From assembly GCF_900099785.1 (NCBI RefSeq), contig NZ_FNDS01000006.1, positions 355,945 through 419,944 on the forward strand: DNA of 64,000 nucleotides. Direction: 5' to 3'. The notes beneath the pieces are model-generated. The model was given only the letters and a program-made list of their open reading frames with translations. It searched no databases and was not told the DNA's origin. Origin of the DNA: Pseudomonas panipatensis (GTDB lineage: Bacteria > Pseudomonadota > Gammaproteobacteria > Pseudomonadales > Pseudomonadaceae). Below are positions 17,993-29,208 of this stretch, piece by piece. Both the position numbers and the translations under genes were made by a program. The stretch's first letter is position 1; every line of letters starts with the position of its first letter.

Positions 17993-19357
17993 TCAGCGCA
18001 CGCCGTCGTTACGCAGCGCGGCGGTGCCGTAGTCGCTGGCCTTGACCGGGACGCCATACTGCATCCAGTTCTTCTCCTCGTTGGCCATGCCGACCACGAT
18101 GTAGCGCCCGGCAATCAGGTCGTAGAGCGCCTCGAAGGCATAGAACGGCACTTGCGCCTGGTAGTTCTGCAGCAGGTAGGCCTCGCCGGCCCGCCAGAGC
18201 TGGCCACGGCCGTCGTAGAGGTCCGACGCGGCGATCTGCCAGGAGTCCTCGTCGAGGTAGAAGCGGCGCTTGGCGTAGATGTTGCGCTGGCCCGGCTTGA
18301 GGGTGGCATCGACGACCCACACGCGGTGCAGTTCGTAGCGCGGCAGCTCCGGGTTGATATGCCCGGCGCGGAGGATGTCGGCGTACTTCACCTGCGGCGA
18401 GGCGATGTGGAAGTTGTTGTAGGGGATGTACATCTCCTGCTTGCCCACCAGCTTCCAGTCGTAGCGGTCCGGGGCGCCGGAGAACATGTCGAAGTTGTCC
18501 GAGGTCTGCAGGCCGTCGGCGGAGGTGCGCGGGCCGTCGTAGGCGACCTGCGGGGCGCGCCGCACGCGGCGCTGGCCGGCGTTGTAGATCCAGGCCTCGC
18601 GCGGCTCCTTGACCTGGTCGATGGTGTCGTGGACCAGGGTGACGGTGCCGGCCAGGCGCGCCGGCTCGGTGATCTTCGACTTGTAGAACAGCAGGGTGTT
18701 CTCGGCGCGCTGGGCGTCGAGGTCGGCCAGCCGCTCGGGGAAGGCTACTTCATCCTCCATGCGCACCAGGGTGTAGCTGCCGTCCACCTGCGGGGTCGCC
18801 TGGATGCTGGCGCGCTTGATGCTGCCGCCGCGATAGCGGGTCAGGTGGTTCCAGATCACTTCCAGGCCGTTCTTCGGGATCGGGAAGGCGTAGTAGCGGC
18901 TTTCGCCGAAGTTCTGCATGCCATTGCCGCTGTCGAGCAGGCTGGTCTTCAAGGCGCTGGTCTTGGCGGCGGCGGCGATGGCCGGCGGCACCGCGGCGCT
19001 GCGGTGGCTGGGGTAGATGCGCATGCTGTAGTCGGGGTAGCGCTTGAACAGCGCCTGTTGCCCCGCGCTGAGCTTGCCGCGGTACTGCTCCAGATTCTGC
19101 GCGGTGATGGTGAACAGCGGCTTGTCGCTGGCATAGGGATCGCTGAGGAAGCCGCCGGCGTCGACCTTGGCCGCGCCGCTGGCGAGACCGCCGTTCCAGG
19201 CCGGGATGCTGCCGTCGGCGTTGCCGGCCTTTTCGCCGCCCAGCGGGGTCAGGCTGGAGCCCAGCTTGGCCGCTTCGTCGGGGCTGACCGCGGCCAGCAC
19301 GGAGCTGGCCAGAAGACTCAGGGAGAGGATGCCAAGCCACTTACGGGTGTGTTTCAT
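17993..19357 (-). CDS. DUF1329 periplasmic/outer-membrane-associated protein
   Basis: Exported protein of 454 aa with a clear signal peptide (about residues 1-22, ending SSVLA-A). It belongs to DUF1329, which has a LolB/LppX-like lipid-binding fold and nearly always travels with DUF1302. Cleft-forming features such as NFHIASPQVKYADIL and RYELHRVWVVDATLKPG are visible, but no catalytic motif. A role in moving a hydrophobic substrate or lipid between the membranes is plausible. GAGG precedes ATG 19357. It lies 28 nt downstream of the DUF1302 gene and is followed by a strong terminator. Confidence 0.85.
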   Translation of the reverse strand: MKHTRKWLGILSLSLLASSVLAAVSPDEAAKLGSSLTPLGGEKAGNADGSIPAWNGGLASGAAKVDAGGFLSDPYASDKPLFTITAQNLEQYRGKLSAGQQALFKRYPDYSMRIYPSHRSAAVPPAIAAAAKTSALKTSLLDSGNGMQNFGESRYYAFPIPKNGLEVIWNHLTRYRGGSIKRASIQATPQVDGSYTLVRMEDEVAFPERLADLDAQRAENTLLFYKSKITEPARLAGTVTLVHDTIDQVKEPREAWIYNAGQRRVRRAPQVAYDGPRTSADGLQTSDNFDMFSGAPDRYDWKLVGKQEMYIPYNNFHIASPQVKYADILRAGHINPELPRYELHRVWVVDATLKPGQRNIYAKRRFYLDEDSWQIAASDLYDGRGQLWRAGEAYLLQNYQAQVPFYAFEALYDLIAGRYIVVGMANEEKNWMQYGVPVKASDYGTAALRNDGVR

Positions 19358-19385
19358 GCTGCGTGCCTCACAGTAATGCGGGGGT

Positions 19386-21206
19386 CTAGAAGCTCATGCC
19401 AACGCTGAGCGCGAGGAAATCGCGATCGACCTGGGTGTTGTAATCGCCGCCGAAGAAGTTGGTGTACGCCAGGCTGGCGGTGTAGGTGCTGCGGTACTCG
19501 GCATCCAGTCCCAGGCTCACCGCCTTGGCGCCCTGGTTGAAGGTCGGGCCGTAGCCTTCCACGTCGTGGGACCAGGCCAGGTTCGGCTTGAGGTTGACCC
19601 CGGCGAACACGTCGCTGTAGTCGAGAATGCCGCGGGCGCGGTAGCCCCACGAGTTGCTGGTATAGAAGCCGCGGGTGCCGGAGGCGCCGTACAGGCCGTA
19701 CTCCGAGGAGCGGCCCAGTTGCAGGTCGCTGGTGCTGGGCAGGTCGCTCAGGTGGGTCATGCCGACTTCACCCACCAGGGTCAGGCGGTCGGCGCCCATC
19801 ACCTGATCGAAGAAGTGCGTGAAGGTGGTCTGCGCCTGGGTCATCGGCTTGCGCACGTAACCCTTGGTGTCCTGCCCGGCCTGGGAGTCGATGCCGGCAA
19901 CGAACGGCTTGCTGATGCCGAGCGGCTTGAGGTACGGCACCGCCGGGTTGAGCAGGCTGATGGTCATGGCGTTGGTGTTGATCGCCAGCGGCATGTTCGG
20001 CCGGTAGCTGATCTCGCCGGACCAGGCCGTGCCTTCGGGCAGGGTGGTGGCGAAGCTCAGGCCGTACAGACGGATGTCCTCGGGGTATTCGAAGAAATAC
20101 TTGCTGTTGCCGATGAGCGCGCCTTGGGCCAGTTCCTCGGCGCTGCCGTTGCCTTTGGCCGGCAGCCCGGCGCGCAGGCCGGAGATGATCAGCGGCAGCG
20201 ACTTGGCGTAGATCGACTGGGCCGCGGGGGTGTTGCCGAGGAACGGCGTGCGGCTGTGATAGTTCATCGCGTAGGCGCCGTAATCGGTGTTGTCGGCTTG
20301 CCAGCGCAGGGCCAGGCCCCACTGGCCGCTGTCGCGGGCGGTACGGTCGGAACTGCGCGGCAGGATCACGCCCTCGGGCGTCGCCGAGAAGCCGGCGCCG
20401 CGCGCGGCGGCGATGGATTCGTGGAGATAGGCCTGGTTGCTGCCGACGGTGAAATTGTCGTTGCAGCCATTGGGGGCGACGTCGCCGCCGAAGAAGGTGC
20501 CGCAGTTGTCGAGCACCGTCTGGTCCCATTCCAACTGGTAGAAGCCTTCCGCGGACAGTTGCTCGGTGAGGTTCTGCGACAGATAGAACATGTTCACCGG
20601 CATCAAGGCTTCCTTGAGCTCGGCGCCGGGGCGACGCAGGGCGGCCACGTCCACCGGGTTGATGGCGTTGATGCTGTTGCTGATGAAGGTGCTTTCGCCC
20701 CAGCTCACCACCTGCTTGCCCAGGCGCACGCTGCCCGGACGGTCGGCGATGTCGTAGTTGTGGTAGACGAAGGCGTCGAGCAGTTGCGCGCCGGAGGATT
20801 TAGCCCCCTCCTTGCGGCCATCGTTGCTGACGTTCTTGAACGGCTGGCTCTCGTCCTGCAGCTCGAAGTCGTACCAGTATTTGCCGCGCAGGAACACCCC
20901 GGTGTCCTGGTATTTCAGCTCCAGGTCGTGGATGCCCTTGAACAGCTTGGAAAAGGTTTCGCCCCGCTTGAAGTTCAGCCGGCCATCGTCGCCGGTGCTG
21001 GACTGGGCATGACCGCCGTTGCTGGTGGCGATCAGCGCTTGCGAGGGCGACTGGGTGGACCAGCTGGCGCCCAGCGACAGCGTCGAGTCGAACTGTCCCT
21101 GAATTTCCCCGATGTTGAAGTTGAACGCATGGGCCGGCGCGACGGCGGCACAGGCGATGGCGAGGGCGAGCGGTTGTAGGGCGGCGGGCTTTCTTATTCT
21201 TGTCAT
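19386..21206 (-). CDS. DUF1302 outer-membrane protein
   Basis: Protein of 606 aa with a signal peptide (about 1-28, APAHA-FN) and a predicted beta-strand-rich body. The last residue is phenylalanine (SVGMSF), the usual C-terminal signature of outer-membrane barrels. DUF1302 members are thought to be outer-membrane channels for hydrophobic or bulky substrates and are paired with DUF1329, as here. I chose ATG 21206 (MTRIRK) because GGAG lies seven bases upstream; an earlier in-frame start at 21218 lacks one. The nearby acyl-CoA ligase and acyltransferase suggest fatty or terpenoid substrates, which is inference. Confidence 0.86.
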   Translation of the reverse strand: MTRIRKPAALQPLALAIACAAVAPAHAFNFNIGEIQGQFDSTLSLGASWSTQSPSQALIATSNGGHAQSSTGDDGRLNFKRGETFSKLFKGIHDLELKYQDTGVFLRGKYWYDFELQDESQPFKNVSNDGRKEGAKSSGAQLLDAFVYHNYDIADRPGSVRLGKQVVSWGESTFISNSINAINPVDVAALRRPGAELKEALMPVNMFYLSQNLTEQLSAEGFYQLEWDQTVLDNCGTFFGGDVAPNGCNDNFTVGSNQAYLHESIAAARGAGFSATPEGVILPRSSDRTARDSGQWGLALRWQADNTDYGAYAMNYHSRTPFLGNTPAAQSIYAKSLPLIISGLRAGLPAKGNGSAEELAQGALIGNSKYFFEYPEDIRLYGLSFATTLPEGTAWSGEISYRPNMPLAINTNAMTISLLNPAVPYLKPLGISKPFVAGIDSQAGQDTKGYVRKPMTQAQTTFTHFFDQVMGADRLTLVGEVGMTHLSDLPSTSDLQLGRSSEYGLYGASGTRGFYTSNSWGYRARGILDYSDVFAGVNLKPNLAWSHDVEGYGPTFNQGAKAVSLGLDAEYRSTYTASLAYTNFFGGDYNTQVDRDFLALSVGMSF

Positions 21207-21507
21207 CTGGCGCTCCATGGCGGTTGGGAGACTGCCCGCACCCTATTCGCCGCCGTCGCGGCGGATAAGCGCGCCAAAGTGCTAGTGCTCTATCGGAAGA
21301 AAGTACGAGTCCTGCTGCGGCGCGGGCTCCAGCGGATGCCAGTAGCGCGCTGAATGATGGGGTATTCATTGCCTTGCTGCGGCAATCGATGGCGGCGCAG
21401 GGCGCCGCGCGGGGCGGGACTGCCCGGAAGGCGGCGGGGCCTGACGCTGGCGGGCTGGCGCCGTGTGGGCGCCGCCGTCGTCAGGATGGCGCGGCGGCGC
21501 CGATGGG
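21207..21507. other. Intergenic region upstream of DUF1302
   Basis: About 300 bp without a convincing gene. It should hold the promoter of the DUF1302-DUF1329 unit, reading leftwards, and the 3' flank of the YbaK-like gene. The part nearest DUF1302 (about 21260-21310) is less GC-rich and contains the repeated word GTGCTAGTGC, but I cannot assign a sigma-factor motif. Small open frames here have no ribosome site or family resemblance. Confidence 0.4.
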
Positions 21508-21975
21508 TCAGGTCGCTGCCTGGCAGACGTCCACCCAGTCCGCTTCGACCAGCGCGGCGAGCCGTTCCGGCTCGATGCGCACGGCGCTGTGCAGGGCGCC
21601 GGCGGCCGGCAGCACCTCGTCGAAGGCGCGCAGGGAAATGTCGCAGTAGACCGGCAGCGGGGTGGCCAGGCCGAACGGGCAGACGCCGCCAACCGGGTGC
21701 CCGGTGAGCGCCACCACCTCTTCGGCGGCGAGCATCTTGGCCTTGCCGCCGAGGGCTTCCTTGAGTTTGCGGTTGTCCAGCCGCGCATCGCCGCGCGCCA
21801 CCACCAGCACGGTGCGTTCGCCGACCCGCAGCGACAGCGTCTTGGCGATGCGCCCCGGCTCCACGCCATGGGCCTCGGCGGCCAGGGCGACGGTGGCGGT
21901 GCTGGTGTCCAGTTCGATGATGGCGATATCCGGGGCCTTCTCGGCGAAAAAGGCGCGGACCGATTCCAGGCTCAT
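21508..21975 (-). CDS. YbaK/EbsC-family aminoacyl-tRNA deacylase
   Basis: Cytoplasmic protein of 155 aa of the YbaK/ProX/INS superfamily, which hydrolyses mischarged aminoacyl-tRNAs in trans. Hallmarks are AKTLSLRVGERTVLVVARGDARLD with the catalytic-region lysine, and HPVGGVCPFGL. Strong AAGGAGC before ATG 21975. The precise tRNA specificity (Cys-tRNAPro or another) is not readable. It stands alone, divergent from the YCII-like gene. Confidence 0.85.
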   Translation of the reverse strand: MSLESVRAFFAEKAPDIAIIELDTSTATVALAAEAHGVEPGRIAKTLSLRVGERTVLVVARGDARLDNRKLKEALGGKAKMLAAEEVVALTGHPVGGVCPFGLATPLPVYCDISLRAFDEVLPAAGALHSAVRIEPERLAALVEADWVDVCQAAT

Positions 21976-22180
21976 GTTCCTGCTCCTTGCTCTGTTGCGT
22001 GGTGCTGCGGCGAATGCCGAAGCGGCGAATCTAGGGGCTGGTCGCGCCCGCGTCCAGCCGTGCCTGGCGAAATCCGCACGCGCCGCTCGTCGCCTGGCGG
22101 CGGGCGGTGCGACTTTCGCGTCCACCCTTAGTGCCGATGGAAGTCCGCTGTTCGATCACGACAGGAAAAAGGAGGTGCAC

Positions 22181-22603
22181 ATGCGTTTCATGGCAATCGT
22201 CAGGGCGACCGCCGAGTCCGAGTCCGGCGCCATGCCCAGGGAAGACCTGCTCGCCGCCATGGGCAGGTTCAACGAGGAGCTGGTCGCCGCCGGCGTAATG
22301 CTCGGCGGCGAAGGCTTGCAACCCAGCGCCAAGGGCGTGCGGGTGCGCTTCGATGGCGCCGGGCGCGAGGTGATCGCCGGGCCGTTCGAGCCGCGCGAGC
22401 TGATCGCCGGCTACTGGATACTGCAGACCGACTCGCTGCAGGCATGCGTCGAGTGGATCAAGCGCAGCCCCAATCCCTTCGCCGGCGAGTCGGAAATCGA
22501 GATCCGGCAGATTTTCGAGGCCGAGGATTTCGGCGCCGAATTCAGCGATGAACTGCGTGCGCAGGAAGAGCGCCTGCGTGCCCGCATCGCCGGCAAACCC
22601 TGA
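22181..22603 (+). CDS. YCII-related protein (DGPF-type)
   Basis: Protein of 140 aa with the YCII/DGPF fold: MRFMAIVRA start, EELVAAGVMLGGEGL, and FDGAGREVIAGPFEPRELI, which is the family's GPF segment. Members are small ferredoxin-like dimers often found beside sigma factors or glyoxalase-like proteins. Function unknown. A very strong GGAGG precedes ATG 22181. The next gene, a VOC protein, begins 17 nt after the stop, so the two form an operon. Confidence 0.82.
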   Translation: MRFMAIVRATAESESGAMPREDLLAAMGRFNEELVAAGVMLGGEGLQPSAKGVRVRFDGAGREVIAGPFEPRELIAGYWILQTDSLQACVEWIKRSPNPFAGESEIEIRQIFEAEDFGAEFSDELRAQEERLRARIAGKP

Positions 22604-22620
22604 GCCGGCAGGAGTCGATC

Positions 22621-23034
22621 ATGAAGATCAATGCTTACCTGATATTCGATGGCAATTGCGAAGCGGCCTTCAAACGCTACGCGGAAATCCTCGGCGGCTC
22701 ACTGCCGATGTTCATGCGTTTCGGCGAGGCGCCGGACGGCGGGCAGATCCCCGCCGAGTTCCACCAGCGCATCATGCATGTGCGCCTGGAAGTCGGCGAC
22801 CAGGTGCTGATGGGCTCGGACAACTGCCCGCCGATGCCTTACGAGGGCACCAAGGGCGTGTCGATTTCCCTGAATGTCGACAGCAAGGCCGAGGCGCAAC
22901 GCATCTTCGATGCCCTGAGCGATGCCGGCCAGGTCCGCATGCCCTTGCAGCAGACCTTCTGGGCCGTGCGTTTCGGCATGTGCGTCGATCACTTCGGGGT
23001 GCCCTGGATGGTCAACTGCGAGCAGGATCGCTGA
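22621..23034 (+). CDS. VOC-superfamily protein, PhnB-like
   Basis: Protein of 137 aa of the vicinal-oxygen-chelate (glyoxalase/bleomycin-resistance) superfamily, PhnB-like group. It shows the typical opening NAYLIFDGNCEAAFKRYAEILGG, HQRIMHVRLEVGDQVLMGSD, and the terminal WAVRFGMCVDHFGVPWMVNC. AGGAG precedes the ATG. It follows the YCII-like gene; these two families are often neighbours. Metal use and substrate are unknown. Confidence 0.85.
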   Translation: MKINAYLIFDGNCEAAFKRYAEILGGSLPMFMRFGEAPDGGQIPAEFHQRIMHVRLEVGDQVLMGSDNCPPMPYEGTKGVSISLNVDSKAEAQRIFDALSDAGQVRMPLQQTFWAVRFGMCVDHFGVPWMVNCEQDR

Positions 23035-23079
23035 GGCGCCCGGGACTCTTCTGCCGCTCGTGGGTCGGGCGGCAGAAGT

Positions 23080-23113
23080 GTTCGATATTCGCACCAATAG
23101 TCGATAATCGCAT
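23080..23113. promoter_or_regulatory. Two PcaR-type operator boxes before pcaI
   Basis: Two 15-bp copies in tandem: GTTCGATATTCGCAC (23080-23094) and AGTCGATAATCGCAT (23099-23113), 19 bp apart start to start. A partial third copy, GTTCGCAC, lies at 23115-23122. They match the box I recall for PcaR, the IclR-family activator of pca genes in P. putida (GTTCGATAATCGCAC). The location, 78-111 nt before pcaI, fits activation by PcaR with beta-ketoadipate. No pcaR gene is in the window. Confidence 0.75.
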
Positions 23114-23190
23114 TGTTCGCACCGACCCCCAGCGCTACTGTCTGCCCATCGGCATCCCTGGATGCCCTTGATGACTAGACGAGACCGAAC

Positions 23191-24054
23191 ATGGCTGAAC
23201 TCCTTACTCTCCGCGAAGCGGTCGAGCGTTTCGTGAACGACGGCGATACCGTCGCCCTCGAAGGCTTCACCCACCTGATTCCGACTGCCGCTTCCCACGA
23301 ACTGATCCGCCAGGGCAAGAAAGACCTGCACCTGGTGCGCATGACCCCCGACCTGGTCTATGACCTGCTGATCGGCGCCGGCTGCGCACGCAAGCTGACC
23401 TTCTCCTGGGGCGGCAACCCCGGTGTCGGTTCGCTGCACCGCCTGCGCGACGCGGTGGAGAAGGGCTGGCCGCAGCCGCTGGAAATCGACGAGCACAGCC
23501 ATGCCGACCTGGCCAACTCCTACGTCGCCGGTGCCTCCGGTCTGCCGTTCGCTGTGCTGCGCGCCTACGCCGGTTCCGACCTGCCGAAAGTCAACCCGAA
23601 CATCAAGTTCATCGACTGCCCGTTCACCGGCGAGCAACTGGCCGCCGTGCCTTCGGTGCGCCCGGACGTCACCGTGATCCACGCGCAGAAGGCCGACCGC
23701 AAGGGCAACGTGCTGCTGTGGGGCATCCTCGGCGTGCAGAAGGAAGCCGCCCTGGCCGCCAAGCGCTGCATCGTCACCGTCGAAGAAATCGTCGACGACC
23801 TCAATGCGCCGATGAACGCCTGCGTCCTGCCGACCTGGGCGCTGACCGCCGTCTGCCACGTACCCGGTGGCGCGCACCCGTCCTACGCCCACGGCTACTA
23901 CGAGCGCGACAACCGCTTCTACCAGGCCTGGGACCCGATCGCCCGTGACCGCGAAACCTTCACCGCGTGGATCGACACCTACATCCGCGGCACCAAGGAT
24001 TTCGCCGAGTTCCAGGAAAAGATCGCCCAAGCCAAGACCGCGGAGGCCAAGTGA
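23191..24054 (+). CDS. pcaI: 3-oxoadipate CoA-transferase, alpha subunit
   Basis: Subunit A (287 aa) of succinyl-CoA:3-oxoadipate CoA-transferase, which moves CoA to beta-ketoadipate in the beta-ketoadipate pathway. Its size matches the 285-aa CatI-like form of P. knackmussii and P. aeruginosa rather than the shorter 230-aa P. putida form. The glycine-rich region ALEGFTHLIPTAASHELIRQ and KLTFSWGGNPGVGSLHRL are typical. The stop shares one base with the pcaJ start (TGATG). First gene of pcaI-pcaJ-pcaF, downstream of two PcaR-type boxes. The only nearby ribosome site is a weak GAGA. Confidence 0.92.
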   Translation: MAELLTLREAVERFVNDGDTVALEGFTHLIPTAASHELIRQGKKDLHLVRMTPDLVYDLLIGAGCARKLTFSWGGNPGVGSLHRLRDAVEKGWPQPLEIDEHSHADLANSYVAGASGLPFAVLRAYAGSDLPKVNPNIKFIDCPFTGEQLAAVPSVRPDVTVIHAQKADRKGNVLLWGILGVQKEAALAAKRCIVTVEEIVDDLNAPMNACVLPTWALTAVCHVPGGAHPSYAHGYYERDNRFYQAWDPIARDRETFTAWIDTYIRGTKDFAEFQEKIAQAKTAEAK

Positions 24055-24832
24055 TGAGCGCTTACAGCACCAATGAAATGATGACCGTGGCCGCCGCCCG
24101 CCGCCTGAAGAATGGCGCGGTCTGCTTCGTCGGCATCGGTCTGCCATCCAAGGCCGCCAACCTGGCGCGCCTGACCTCCTCGCCGGACGTGGTCCTGATC
24201 TACGAATCCGGCCCCATCGGCGCCAAGCCCAGCGTGCTGCCGCTGTCCATCGGCGACGGCGAGCTGGCCGAGACCGCCGACACCGTGGTCCCCACCGGCG
24301 AAATCTTCCGCTACTGGCTGCAGGGCGGGCGCATCGACGTCGGCTTCCTCGGCGCGGCCCAGGTCGACCGCTTCGGCAACATCAACACCACCGTGATCGG
24401 CGACTACAACAAGCCGAAAGTGCGCCTGCCCGGCGCCGGCGGCGCCCCGGAAATCGCCGGTTCGGCCAAGGAAGTGCTGATCATCCTCAAGCAGTCGCAC
24501 CGTACCTTCGTCGACAAGCTGGCCTTCATCACCTCGGTCGGCCACGGCGAGGGCGGCGATCATCGCCAGCAGCTCGGCCTGCCCGGCAAGGGCCCGGTGG
24601 CGATCATCACCGACCTGTGCATCATGGAGCCGGAAGCCGGCAGCAACGAATTCATCGTCACCTCGCTGCACCCGGGCGTCACCCGCGAGCAGGTGATCGA
24701 GAATACCGGCTGGGCCATCCGCTTCGCCGAGCAGGTCGCCGAAACCGTGGCGCCCACCGCTGTCGAACTGGACGCCCTGCGCGCCCTGGAAGCCCGCACC
24801 GCTGCCGCCCATGGCCAGCAAGGCGGTGAAGA

Positions 24833-24836
<4 letters not shown>
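24054..24836 (+). CDS. pcaJ: 3-oxoadipate CoA-transferase, beta subunit
   Basis: Subunit B (260 aa) carrying the catalytic glutamate in [11 protein letters not shown], which forms the glutamyl-CoA thioester during transfer. Other family marks are [16 protein letters not shown] at the N terminus and GAGGAPEIA in the middle. Start ATG 24054 overlaps the pcaI stop by one base, and the stop overlaps the pcaF start by four (ATGA). The tight coupling supports equal amounts of the two subunits. Confidence 0.92.
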
Positions 24837-26038
<1,202 letters not shown>

Positions 26039-26054
26039 CGCCGACGGGGCGTAG

Positions 26055-26081
26055 GATGGGTTTCGCTTGGCGAAACCCATC
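26055..26081. repeat. Palindromic intergenic repeat after pcaF
   Basis: A perfect 12-bp inverted repeat (GATGGGTTTCGC / GCGAAACCCATC) around TTG, preceded by GTAG. This form of GTAGGATGGGTTTCGC palindrome is common between genes in pseudomonads. It would form a strong hairpin in RNA and may stabilise or end the pcaIJF message. Confidence 0.7.
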
Positions 26082-26160
26082 GACTTCGATTGCAGCGCAG
26101 GTGGTCCGGCGGTCCTCCACGCCGGTCCGCACGGCCCGCCTGCTTCTGCGAGAATTCCGG

Positions 26161-26181
26161 CGCCCGCCGCCTTGGCGGGCG
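26161..26181 (+). terminator. GC hairpin between pcaF and pcaD
   Basis: An 8-bp stem CGCCCGCC / GGCGGGCG with loop GCCTT, followed by TCGTTCCTGTT, a weak U-rich tail. It lies 26 nt before the pcaD start and could partly separate pcaD from pcaIJF. Confidence 0.45.
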
Positions 26182-26207
26182 TCGTTCCTGTTGCCTAGGA
26201 GCCAAAG

Positions 26208-26996
26208 ATGCCCAGCGTAAGACTCGCCGATGGCGAACTGAACTACCTCCTCGAAGGTCCGGCCAGCGCCCCGGTGCTGGTACTGTCCAACTCCCTGGGC
26301 ACCGACCTGCACATGTGGGACGCGCAGATGCCGGCGTTCACCGAGCATTTCCGCGTGCTGCGTTACGACACCCGTGGCCACGGCTCCTCGCTGGTCAGCC
26401 CCGGCCCCTACAGCATCGCCCAGCTCGGTGCCGACGTGCTGGCCCTGCTGGACGCGCTGGACATCGCCAAGGCGAGCTTCTGCGGCCTGTCCATGGGCGG
26501 CCTGATCGGCCAGTGGCTGGCGATCAATGCGCCCGAGCGCATCGAACGCCTGGTGCTGTGCAACACCGCCGCCAAGATCGGCACCCCGGAAGTCTGGAAT
26601 CCGCGTATCGACACGGTCCTCGCCGGCGGCCTGCAGGCCATGCGCGATCTGCGCGATGCCTCGATCTCGCGCTGGTTCACCGCCGATTTCGCCGAGGCCC
26701 AGCCAGGCAAGGTCGAGCCCATCGTGGCGATGCTCGCGCAAACATCGCCGCAGGGTTACGCCGCCAATTGCGCTGCCGTGCGCGATGCTGACTTCCGCGA
26801 ACAACTCGGCTCGGTCCGCGCGCCGACCCTGATTGTCTGCGGCAGCGGCGACCCGGTGACCACTACCGAGCACGGCCGCTTCATGCAGGAACGCATCGCC
26901 GGCGCCGAGCTGGTCGAGTTCCATGCCGCGCACCTGTCCAACGTACAGGCCGGCGACGCCTTCAGCGATAAGGTACTGGCCTTCCTGCGCGGCTGA
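26208..26996 (+). CDS. pcaD: 3-oxoadipate enol-lactonase
   Basis: Alpha/beta hydrolase of 262 aa that opens beta-ketoadipate enol-lactone to beta-ketoadipate, the step before PcaIJ. The triad is visible: Ser95 in CGLSMGG, Asp215 in GSGDPVTT and His242 in HAAHLSNVQ. The N terminus has the family opening LNYLLEGPASAPVLVLSNSL. AGGAG lies just before ATG 26208. Placed after pcaIJF in the same direction with a 169-nt gap holding two hairpins, so it may have its own promoter or receive read-through. Confidence 0.93.
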   Translation: MPSVRLADGELNYLLEGPASAPVLVLSNSLGTDLHMWDAQMPAFTEHFRVLRYDTRGHGSSLVSPGPYSIAQLGADVLALLDALDIAKASFCGLSMGGLIGQWLAINAPERIERLVLCNTAAKIGTPEVWNPRIDTVLAGGLQAMRDLRDASISRWFTADFAEAQPGKVEPIVAMLAQTSPQGYAANCAAVRDADFREQLGSVRAPTLIVCGSGDPVTTTEHGRFMQERIAGAELVEFHAAHLSNVQAGDAFSDKVLAFLRG

Positions 26997-27029
26997 CCGG
27001 GCACGCCTCCGGCGGGTGTGACCTGCCAC

Positions 27030-27057
27030 GGCGTATGACCGCTCGCGGTTATACGCC
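27030..27057. repeat. Imperfect palindrome downstream of pcaD
   Basis: GGCGTAT-G-ACCGC-TC-GCGGT-T-ATACGCC: a 28-bp inverted repeat with one mismatched pair. The GGCGTATAACCGC-type palindrome is a recurring intergenic element in pseudomonads (REP-like). It lies between the convergent pcaD and acetoacetyl-CoA synthetase genes and may act as a bidirectional transcript end. Confidence 0.6.
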
Positions 27058-27088
27058 GACTCCCCCAGCCGTTAGGCCACGTCGCGGT

Positions 27089-27112
27089 CGCCCCCGACTC
27101 CCCTCGGGGGCG
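27089..27112. terminator. Strong GC hairpin between convergent genes
   Basis: A 9-bp perfect stem CGCCCCCGA / TCGGGGGCG with loop CTCCCC. No U-tract on either side. It is 36 nt past the acetoacetyl-CoA synthetase stop in that gene's direction and 93 nt past pcaD in the other. Confidence 0.4.
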
Positions 27113-27147
27113 TGCCAGACGGCGGCCAAGGTCGAACCCTATCCAGC

Positions 27148-29100
<1,953 letters not shown>

Positions 29101-29177
29101 CTGCGCGTCCGTCGGATGGCGTTTATTCAACAGTGTGGCACGAGATACGCCCGCGCAGGCAGCCCGCCGCGGCTTCT

Positions 29178-29200
29178 GCGCGCCCGCCGGGCGGGCGCGC
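29178..29200 (-). terminator. Near-perfect GC palindrome after bdhA
   Basis: Eleven-base arms GCGCGCCCGCC / GGCGGGCGCGC around a single G, nine bases past the bdhA stop. It lacks a U-tract, so it may attenuate or stabilise the bdhA message rather than fully end it before the synthetase gene. Confidence 0.45.
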
Positions 29201-29208
29201 CGCCTGGC

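Noticed and set aside
22699..24147. Minus-strand open frame opposite the VOC gene and pcaI
   Set aside because: Shadow frame across unrelated genes and their promoter.
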